From assembly GCA_028751875.1 (NCBI GenBank), contig CM054140.1, positions 52,329,885-52,393,884 on the forward strand: a stretch of DNA of 64,000 bases. The letters are read 5' to 3'. Shown piece after piece: positions 55,101-64,000 of the stretch (position 1 is the stretch's first letter; the number at the start of each line of letters is the position of its first letter). A model generated the notes under the pieces. It was not told where the DNA came from. It searched no databases and worked only from the letters and a program-made list of their open reading frames with translations. Origin of the DNA: Rapana venosa. Taxonomy: Eukaryota; Mollusca; Gastropoda; Neogastropoda; Muricidae. The position numbers and the translations under genes were made by a program.

Positions 55101-57339
55101 TTTAAAAAGGGGCCCCTTTTTAAATCTTTTCCATCCGCCCCTGAAAAGTCTGGGAAAAATTTTAGTGGGGGGCCCACTATAGAATTTTTTGCCCCCAAAC
55201 AACTGCATTGCTGGCACTCTTTTTATAAGGGGGGCCCGCTTTTTTTTACCTTGAAGCAAATTTCCCTTTCAGTTTAAAAACAAACTTTAAAACCCCTTTC
55301 TTTGATTTTTCATGGGGGAAGTATAAAAGGGGGGATTTGGGAATATCCCTTTTGGCCCCATGTTTTTAAAAGGGGGTCATTAAAAGCGGGCCCTTGGGGG
55401 AAGGTAATAGATCTGCCTTTTGCTTGTAGACAGCCACTTCTTTGTACTTCGGAAAATTTTACTCCTGCGCAATGCTCAGTTTTTATTAGCCGCCTGTCCT
55501 TTCCAGAACCCTTTTGGTGTGTAAATAATCTTAGGGGAAATTTTGCATCCATTGTTCTAAAAATAAAAAATAAAAAAAAAATTTCCCGTTGGTTAACCCC
55601 CCTTCGTTTCTAAAAAATTTCTATTGTCATTCCCCCCCACAATAAAAGCAATTTTCGCCGTTTTGGGTTTTATTTTGGGGTTTTTAATTTAAACACGAAA
55701 CGTGGGGTTTGGGAAAAAGGAAAATATTTGTTTGCCTTTTCACAATGTAGTACTTTTATTGCCCCGTCAACTTTAAAAATGTTTTTGCAGCCCTGTTTCC
55801 CTTTTTCACGAAGTTTTTTATTAATTTAAAATCTTAAAAGAGCAATTCTTTTTTCTTTTTGGGTTTTTTGCCCCGTGCTTTTGGGTTTTTTTTTTCTATT
55901 TCTTTTTCAAGTTCCCTTTTTTCTTTTTTCTGTATGAAATTTTTTGAAAACAATTTATTGCTGCCGGGGAAAAAAAAGTTTCGTTAAAAACAGAAACCGC
56001 CAAACCCTCACACTAAAAAAGCCATTTTTAAATTTTGGGCTAATATTTTTTGGAATGATTCCCTTTCTTTACCAAAAAAATTTTTGTTGCAATGGATGTG
56101 TTTTCAACCCAACTAGCTTGGGGTGTCTTCAAAGTCTAGTTTTTCCCAAATCACAGGGGCCCCAAATTTTTTTGAAGACCTTTCCCAACTTTGTATACCG
56201 ACACTAAGACGGGCCCAAAAACGGGAGCGTTTGGGAGATAAATTTCTGCAGTCTTTTTTTTACTCTTTTTTCTCAAAGTATAAATTTTTTATTTTTATCA
56301 TTTTAAAACATTTTGAAGGATTTGTTTTCGGGGTGTTTGCCCTTTCAATGGTTTTGGCTGGTGTTGGGGGTTTTGGTTTTGTTCTTGCGGGGGTTTTGTC
56401 TTGCTGGTTCTTGCTGCCCCCATACCTAAGGCTGTATTTTTCCCAATTTTCCCCAGCTTTTATACCAATATTAATAAGAAAAGGGAAATGTTTGTTTTTT
56501 GGGGGGGCCCGTGGTTTTTTCTGTGTTTTTTATAGGCATTGGTTTTTTTAAAATTTTTTTCCCGATAAGATCTTTTTCTTTTCTTTGGGTTTCTAAGGGT
56601 TTTTCTGCCGATCCCTTCCCGCTAACCCTTGCCGGCTTCAAAAAAACCCTCCCAAGGGGTTCTTTGGGTTTCAGATGTCCTTGTTTAAAAGGGAGGGTTG
56701 TCTTTGGGTTTTTGACATTCTCCTGTGTTTCCTGTTGGTTTGTGGCCGGGGTTCTGTTTCCCCCACTTTCCCCTATATGGTTAAATTTTATTTGTTTTTA
56801 AAATTTTTTCATTTCTAGCACTACGGTTTTAACAGAAGCCAAAAACCGGGAATTTCATTCGCAGCCAAGTGTCCCGCGTTTTTAAAAAACAAAATTTTTA
56901 TTTTTGGAGGGTATTTTGTAAGTCCTTCTGGTTTCCCCTTTTTTTGACCCTACTTGTTGCTTTTTTAATTTTGCCAAATACGTTTTTTGGGCCTTGGCTT
57001 TTCACCTTTTTTCTCCAAGAAGAGATTTACCTATTAAAAACTTTAAAAAATGTTTGTTGGTGATAAAATTCTGCAAACCTGTTTAACGTTTAGTTTTTGG
57101 GTTTCCCAAGTATTGCTTTGTTTTATTCAAAAAAGCAAGAGAGTACAAATTTTTCCTTCTTTTCCCCCGGAGACTTTTCATCCCGGGTTTTTTCCTTTTT
57201 GGGGGTAGAACCAGTAGATGTCATCAACAAAATTTGTCGCAATTCTTTTTTCAACTTTTTTTCAATAATTTTGTGTTTAAAAATTTTTGGTTCTTGCCCA
57301 AATTGTTTTATAAGTTGTTGATAAGTTGTTGTGGGGGCT
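43141..57339. other. Long AT-rich, homopolymer-rich stretch, no gene
   Basis: Over 14 kb of sequence dominated by runs of three to nine identical bases. Open frames are short (most under 110 codons, longest about 148) and I recognise no domain, SINE core, LINE motif or microsatellite. A less biased patch at 50,085-50,310 carries a 105-codon frame on plus (50,084-50,401) with hydrophobic stretches but no similarity I can name. If genes exist here, consensus errors would hide them. Confidence 0.5.
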
Positions 57340-57840
57340 TTTTTTATTTTTGAACCAAATTCTTTAAAAATAGGGTTTTTTTTTTTTTGATAAATTCTTT
57401 ATAAGTTCTTGGTAATTCTTGTATTTGTTGTTTTTAATTTTTGTAAGTTGTTAATAAGTTCTTTATAAGTTGGGTTTAAAAAGTTTTTTGACAAGTTCTT
57501 GAATTTCGTTTTTGATAAGTTTTTTGATAAAGTTTTTGACAAAGTTGTTAATAAAGTTTTTTGACAAGTTCTTTATAAATATTGTTTTAAACAAAATTCC
57601 CCCTAATTTTTTTAGTTTACCCTTTTAAAAATAAATTAGTATTAATTTCAGTTTTTGTAGAGAGAAAAGGGGGAAAAAAGGGGGGTCAAGGGTTAAAAAT
57701 GCTTAGTTTTTTTATTAAAAAAAGCAAATTTTTGGGTTTGATGGGCGAAGCCCCAACGGGCCAAAAATTTCCTGGTTTTGGAATTTAAAAATAAGTAGTT
57801 GAGCTTGACCCCCCCTTTTTCCCCATCTCTGGGTATCTCT
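57340..57840 (-). repeat. Foldback repeat, copy 3, with expanded 3' short repeats
   Basis: The minus strand reads GAGATGGGGAAAAAGGGGGG, GTCAAGCTCAACTACTTAT, AAAACTAAGCATTTTTAACC, ACTGAAATTAATACTAATTT, then a long series of AACTTGTCAAAAAACTTTAT-like units (57,340-57,600). Copy 1 has the same short unit only a few times, so it has expanded here. Confidence 0.7.
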
Positions 57841-60800
57841 CTCTCCCTCTTTTTTCTCTCTCCTCTCTCTCTCCTCCTCTTTCTCTTTTCTCTCCGGGCG
57901 GGTTAAAAGGGGAACTTGTCAAAAAGGGGTGTGTTTTTGAGCTCCTGGAATTTTCTGTAGTGGTTTGGGCCCCGTAAGGTTTCTCGCCTGTGGGGAGTTG
58001 GTGGGACAAGGGCCCGTTTCCCCCCCTTAGCCCTTTTGGTCCCCTGTGCGGGGGGTTTTTGCCCGTTTAACCCCCTTTTATGCTGGGAAAAGGGCGAAAT
58101 CAAACAGGAGCCCTGTTTTATGGGGGTGTGTTGACATTTCGAACCCTTTTTTGGCGGTGTTTGACAGGGGGCTCCTCTTTCTACTCCCCCATGGGCAATT
58201 TAATCCACGTGCGGAAACCTCGAATTGAACCCTGGCCCTCCCCAAGCCCGGGCCTTTAAACAGACGACACGAAAGGGGGGACGCGACGGGCAAACACATG
58301 GACTGGCAGCAGGGGGGAAAATCCTTTGGGGAAAATCCTCAACAAGGAAAAGATGGCGATGTTAGCAAAAAAAGGGAAAGCAGACATGAACATCAAAAAT
58401 TTTAGGGGAAAAGCAAAAATATGACAAAAGGGTTGGAAACGAAAAAGGAACTGAAAGAAAAACCCATGGGGTAAAGGGGTTTCCATCGGGCGTTTTAAAG
58501 GGGAGAGAATGAGCTCCCGAGAGAGAAAAAAAAGCACTGAAAATGGGGAGTTGAAGACTTGGAAAAAAACGGGAAAAACCCCGGAAAGGGCCAAACAAAA
58601 CGAAAACCTGGAAAACCCATGGGAATTTCCCCGGGAAAAAAGAGACTTGGGAAAAAATGGGGAAGTCCGTGTGCGGGGTTTTCTCAATTTACCCAAATGG
58701 AAATGGCAGAATCTTTGGGGGTTTTACAGAGTCACCGTGGAACGCCCTCCCAAAAACACCCATTTATCGGCCCCATTACCTTCTTCAAAGGGCAGAGAAA
58801 TTTCAAAAAAAAGGAAAGGGTGAAAGGCCCAAAAAGGGGGGGGGGGGGTCTTCGGGGGAAGATTTTTTTTCCCCAAAATAGGGGGGGAGAAGAAGGCTAC
58901 TCCACACCCAAAAAGGGCCCGAGAGCAGGGGAAAAACCCCCATGGTGGGACGACCACCCGGCATGAGGGGGAAAAAGGGTTTACCTCACTGCTGAAGACA
59001 GAATGGTTTTAAGGGTGGAAAAGCGGGGGCGGCCGGGCCCCCCAGAACAGTCCAAAAGAAACAGAAACTTCCCCACACAAACATGGGGATGCTGTTCCTT
59101 GGTTAAAGGGGGGAAATTTCCAAAAACCCAACCTGTCGAAAAAGTGCACACACATGGGGACAGGGGCAGGGGCCCTGTTGGGGGCAAACCCGGTTTTATC
59201 CGTGAAAGGGGCAGTCAAGTTGCAGGTGCTATTGGGGCCCGGTGGGGAGGCAAGGGGGTTTGGGGAAAATGGTGACGCAATTGTATTTGAAAGGAAAGAG
59301 AAAGGACCAATTGGGGGGTTTTAAGAATGTATGGGTTTACTAAAAATTTCTGGCTCATCTCCCATTCAAAGCGGGGGTTTTTTCCCATAGGGCAGGTTTT
59401 TCTGGAGGGGTAGTGGTAATACGTTTAAAAAATAGTGTTTTCATAAATAGAAGCTGAATTTTACTGAGAAAAGGGCAAAGTGAACTTTCAAAAGAAATTT
59501 TGGGTTAAAAAAAAGATAACACTGTGTGTCAAAAGAGTTTTTTTCGCTTCCCCCTGTAGAAAAATACCAAAGGGGTCTAGTGAAGAGAATGGCAGGGAGT
59601 GGTTTTGAGGGGGTGTGGTTTTTTTTGCTGATCAGTGATCGCGGAGAAAAAATTTTGTGGATGATATTGTCTCCAGGGACGATGCGGGCAGATGGTGGAG
59701 GGGGGAGGGGTGATGGGAAAGAATGAGGGTGGAGGGGGTGGGAAAAGGGGGCAATTTCAAATCAGTTAAACGGGAGGGGGGGGAAGAGGACGCCGAAGGG
59801 GGGAGCTGTAATTTGGGAAGTCTTAAAGGGGGGGCAAACAGATTGGGCTTTTTTGCAAAAGAATGGGGGTTTTTGGTTATTATTTCAAAACTAAACAATT
59901 TGATTTTGTAAAATTTAAAATCGTTTTTTGAAATTTGTTTGTCTTTTTGAAGGTTTGCTGACGATTTTAGTCCCAATTTATTTGAAGATCAAAGATTTTT
60001 TTGGGGATGAAACCAGCTTTTAAACTGCAAGGTTGGGGGATGTTCAGGGGGGATTATTTGTCTTGGCTCAGGGTTTTCTCCCTTTTTGTGGTAATTGAGG
60101 ATACAGTGACCCTTGTGGCTTTTTTCTTTAAAAAATTTTTTTTATTTTTTTTTTTAAATTTTATTTGTTTTTTCTTACTTACAACCTAAAAGGGTTTTCC
60201 CCCTATTATTGTTTTTGATGTTTGATGATTTGGTTTTTATACTGTTTTGGGGTTTAAATGCTCGGACTTCTGATGGGTTTCCTGATTTTTTTGATGAAAA
60301 AAATTTACATGAAATTGTTGTAAATATAAATGAAAATCTTTTTTAAAAGACTTTTTTAAAGGGTACTTCAATAAATTCATATTTTGGTTTGGGCATTACT
60401 GAATTTGTGTTCCAAAGTGTTTAATTTCATTTTTAAAAAGGTGCCTTTTTAAAAAAGACGAGAATGGAAAGTTAAAACACACATTTCTGACCAAGGGGCA
60501 AACTTACTGATTTTTTCTTAACTTCTGTGCCTTTTCCTTTTATTTTTGCTTGTATGGGCCCGGCCTTGAAATTTTTGACGGAAAAGAAAATTTAGACATT
60601 TTCCTTTTTTTTTATGTTTAGATATAGATTTTTGGGGCCCCCTCTAATAGAAAAAGTGGGGAAAGGGAGGGGAAATCAGTTCATAACTGAAAAGGGGAAA
60701 AAGGCACTTGCTTTAAACCTTTTCTGACCAATTTTAATGCTTGAAAATGTTTAAAAAAATTTTATAATTGGGCGGGAAAAAGGTTTATTTAAAAAGTGAT

Positions 60801-63234
60801 GTCAATCTAGCGATAAACAAAGTTTTAATCAAAATTTTTAAAAATCATTAAAACACATGAAACAAGAATGCATTTTAAACAAAAGCCAAAAAGAAAAATG
60901 GTTCGATCACAAAGCGGGTACAAGACGTAAAGTACGAAGGTTTTATTAAAAATTTAAATTTTCATCCAGAAAGACGTTAGGCCAAATTTTTTTGTATCGC
61001 ACGAAGGGGAAAAAAAAATATGTTTTTTTTAAAAAAGGAAAAAAAAGGGACAATGATTAAATTTTAAAAGAAATACTGGTACCGTTAACAGCAAACAACT
61101 TTTGGGAAACTACAAAAAAATTTACGCAAAAAAACTCAGCCACCATAATTTCAAAATTTTTAAAAAGCCCGTGGTTTTTATAATTTCCCAAAAATGTTTC
61201 TAGAAAAGGAAGGGACTGATCAGTTGGGGAAATGAAGACATAGAGGGGGGAGATGCACGTTTTTGAAAAGCCCTTTTAACCGAAAAGGATCGCTAGCAAT
61301 TGAAAAATTTAAAAAAACGGTAAATCAGCAGGACCCGAAAGGGGTTTATAGGAGTTTTTCAAATGTTCAGGGACTCGTGTTACAATTTTTTGGAAGCCCA
61401 TTTATTCCCTTTGTTTACAAGGGGATATATCCCGAGGACTGGGGGGGAATTAAAAAAAATTTGCCTCGTTTTTAAAAGGGGAAATTTAAAAAAAAACAAA
61501 AATTAAGAGGGAATTCTGTTAAAATCGCGAGTAAGGGTATATAGTTCAGTTGGGAAAAAAAAAAAATTACTAGAATTTGGGGAAGGGCAAATAATTTTTA
61601 AAAGGGGAAACCAAGTGGGTTCAAAAAAGGGTTTTAGCAAGTTGGGCCATATGTTTACTCTGTTAGCTGCGTTCCCCAAAAACAATTTTTAAAATAACCA
61701 TAAATTTTGTTGCATTTGTAGATTTTGGGGAAAAAACTTTCCTTTTTGGGTTCTAGAAATTTGTTGTGGCCTTTTTTGTTTTTAAAATTTTTGTTAAGGG
61801 AAAAATTTCATAGAATTTTTCAAAGTATGTTTAGAGAAAATAAAAGCTAGAGTAAAAATGGAGAAAATTTCTGACTTTTTGAATTTTACCAGGGGTGTTT
61901 AAAACAAGGAAATGTGTGATCCAATATTGTTTTCATTGTGTTTTATTGCCTTTGAAAATGATAAAAATGGGAAAACAGGGGGATTTTTTTTTGATTTTGT
62001 TGAATTTTTTTGTGTTATTTTTGCTGAGTTTATTTTGTTTTCAACAACTGTTGGGGGGATTACAAAGAAAAATGAACAGCTTGGGGACACGCAGCAATGA
62101 GATTAAAATTTAAAAATTAAAATATAGGGAAGACAAAAATCAAATTTTTTTTTTCGTAAGGGGGGATATTTAAAACTATCTTTAACACTGGAAAAAAAAA
62201 TACTGAAAATTTTGAAAGTTGTAAAAGCTTATTTAAAAAACTTGGGAAAATTTTTTTTAACTAATTAAAGTTTCACTTCGCATGTCCGGATTTAATCAAA
62301 AGGCAAAGAGGGGCAATACTTGGGTTTTAAACCCGGGTTTTTTAAATAGACTTTATTGTAGTTCATTGGGATATTTGTAAAAATTTTTTGATTCCCCAGG
62401 TGCAGTCTATTTTTCAATTTGATCTAAATTTTGGGCTTTTTTAGAACGGAAAACAATTTAAACTTTTTTTTGTAAAGCTATGAAACGTTTTTTAATGTTG
62501 ACCCAAACGGGAAAACCTAATGACCCTTTTTTTTGGAGAATTGGGAAGTTTCCCTACTTTTTATTTATTTTTTAAAAAGCAGGGCTCTGGGTTTGGATAA
62601 CTTTGAATTGGGGAAAACATTGACTGCCAAAACGGGCTTAAAAAATGCTGTATAATCTGGATGTTAACGGTTTAAAAAGACTTGGGGGACAGATGACGGG
62701 GGTGTTTAAATATTATATTTTCATTGGGTTTGGGGGAAAAACAGGGTTTTGGGTTTTTTGAAAGCTTTATCAAATGCTTTATACAAAGAATCAAATTTTC
62801 CGCAGGTGGCAAGGGGTGGGATGACCTATAGAAACAGTAGTTTTAAGTTTGTGAAAATACAAAGTTTAAAATTTACAAATTGTGCTGAACCATAATAAAA
62901 TTTAAAAAGAACAAAATTTTCCAAAATGATTGCCCAAAAAAAATTTGGGGTTAACTTTTGCTGTCACGGTTTTTAGATACGAAAGGGTTAACGGTTTTTA
63001 AAAAGTTTTGCCGTTTTATACCACCCAAATCGGTAGGGAAAAAGAAATTCACTTTGGGGTTATTGTTTTTCCTGTTCTTTATGACCCGAGGAATTTAAAA
63101 TTTTTCCAACCAAAAATTTTTTTAAAATCCATTCGTTTCCCCCTTTTAAAGAACATGGGAAAAAAGAAAAAGTGCTGAATAATTGGCTTTTTTACATTTA
63201 TAAAGCCTTAAAAAAGCTGGAGATGCTGTATCAT
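57841..63234. other. Homopolymer-rich stretch, no gene; possible SINE relic near 58.1-58.26 kb
   Basis: A CT tract (57,838-57,893) opens the stretch. At about 58,220-58,235 the minus strand has a B-box-like CAGGGTTCAATTCGAGG, which could be a tRNA-like head, but no other SINE module follows. From 58,260 to 59,280 the sequence is purine-rich and GC-richer, with an open frame of 135 codons on plus and no domain. The remainder is AT-rich and unassigned. Confidence 0.4.
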
Positions 63235-63962
63235 TAAATTTTTTTAATTTTACTACACAAAAAACTACCACACAAAATACACAAAAACTACTTTTTTAAA
63301 CTACTATACAACCCTAATACAACTACTTTCTACTACTTTACATCACTTTTTTCCCAATACTTTCTACATACTACTACTATAATTCTACTACTACTTCTAC
63401 TTTTACTATTTCTTTCAACTTTCTGCTACTGCTTCAAACCCACTTCTGGACTATACTACTATACACTATACCCACTAAACTACTACTTCCCACTACTACT
63501 TTCTACTACAACTACTAAATTTTTAAAAAAACACTACAAATATTAAAACAACCACTATAAAATCACAACTACAACCCCCAAAATTCTACAACACTAGTAC
63601 TACTACAACAACAACCCCAATTTACTACTTCTAATTTCTACAAAAACACTACTACTACTTTTCTACTACTTACTACTACTAATACTACTACTACACAACC
63701 CACTACACACACACTTTTTATTACTTTCTACTACAACTTTCTACAACTACTACAACAATTCTTCTATAAATATAAAACCCAAAAAAATAATACCCAAATT
63801 TCTTAATACTTTCAAAATACTCCTACTTCTACTTCTCCTACTACTACTACAAGTTTCAAATAATCTTAAAAGGTTTCTACTACTACAGAAATTTTTACTA
63901 CTACTATTGCTACTACAACTAAAACCCAAAAATACCACAACTACTACACAAATACTAATAAA
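63235..63962. repeat. Degenerate (TAC)n / (CTA)n repeat
   Basis: CTACTACTAC-type trinucleotides with frequent TTT, AAA and CCC breaks for over 700 bases. The minus strand reads partly as Ser/Arg/Val runs. The array is close to the window end and may finish at 63,962, where TTTGGG and CCGGGAACCCGGG-type sequence begins. Confidence 0.92.
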
Positions 63963-64000
63963 ATAATTTGGGTTTTTTTCGCCGGGAACCCGGGAAAAAA

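Noticed and set aside
58559..58966. 135-codon frame in purine-rich sequence
   Set aside because: It is dominated by Lys, Gly and Pro from A and G runs. No domain is visible, and the overlapping frames on both strands look equally coding-like.
63750..63938. Ser/Arg-rich frame on minus near the window end
   Set aside because: It is a translation of the degenerate TAC/CTA trinucleotide repeat.

Overview
The window looks like intergenic or intronic DNA from a repeat-rich animal genome, most likely a marine gastropod mollusc. The organism call is an inference. It rests on three tRNA-headed SINE groups whose central and 3' modules I recall from caenogastropod-type genomes, and on fragments of non-LTR retrotransposons with a 3' end built on a GCGCTATATAAA-like box followed by TTA or ATT repeats. 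I found no bacterial operon, CRISPR array, intact RNA gene or intact host protein-coding gene. Every longer open frame I examined either runs through simple sequence or minisatellite, crosses the assembly gap, or lies in a decayed retrotransposon.

Layout. 0-4.3 kb: TG/CA, GA and poly-G tracts, SINE fragments, a three-copy tandem repeat of about 335 bp, a T-rich repeat block and a GC-rich short-period repeat. 4.4-5.9 kb: two diverged copies of one block, each ending in a SINE (group B). 5.9-10.3 kb: four unrelated minisatellites with units of about 76, 45, 38 and 34 bp. 10.5-16.6 kb: a dense SINE cluster (groups A, B and A/B chimeras) with one nested insertion, plus the 3' end of an L1/Tx1-like LINE sitting in a TG tract. 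16.7-19.65 kb and 23.5-27.5 kb: large arrays of a G-rich 12-bp unit whose strand orientation flips twice. Two decayed LINEs of one CR1/L2-like group (20.3-23.5 kb on plus, 27.5-29.7 kb on minus) point their 3' ends into the second array. 29,819-30,318: a 500-base run of N.

30.4-32.4 kb: a frameshifted reverse-transcriptase ORF of a different LINE group on plus. 34.7-37.2 kb: a third LINE group on minus, with endonuclease and 5' RT motifs. 37.2-42.2 kb: a LINE C-terminal remnant, a foldback repeat with a perfect 19-bp inverted repeat, two group C SINEs, a chimeric SINE, a 5S-rRNA-derived fragment, a LINE 3' end and many microsatellites. 42.3-63.2 kb: AT-rich sequence full of short runs of one base, with no recognisable gene. 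Two further foldback copies there look distorted against the clean copy at 37.5 kb, which suggests poor consensus quality. 63.2-63.96 kb: a degenerate TAC/CTA repeat.

How the parts relate. The CR1/L2-like LINEs and one SINE share the same 3' tail, which is the arrangement expected when a LINE enzyme mobilises a SINE by recognising that tail. Three SINE groups share one central core while exchanging heads and tails. The 12-bp arrays begin or end at or near retroelement 3' ends. I know of no named system that matches the G-rich 12-bp array, and it is the part of the window I would examine first.
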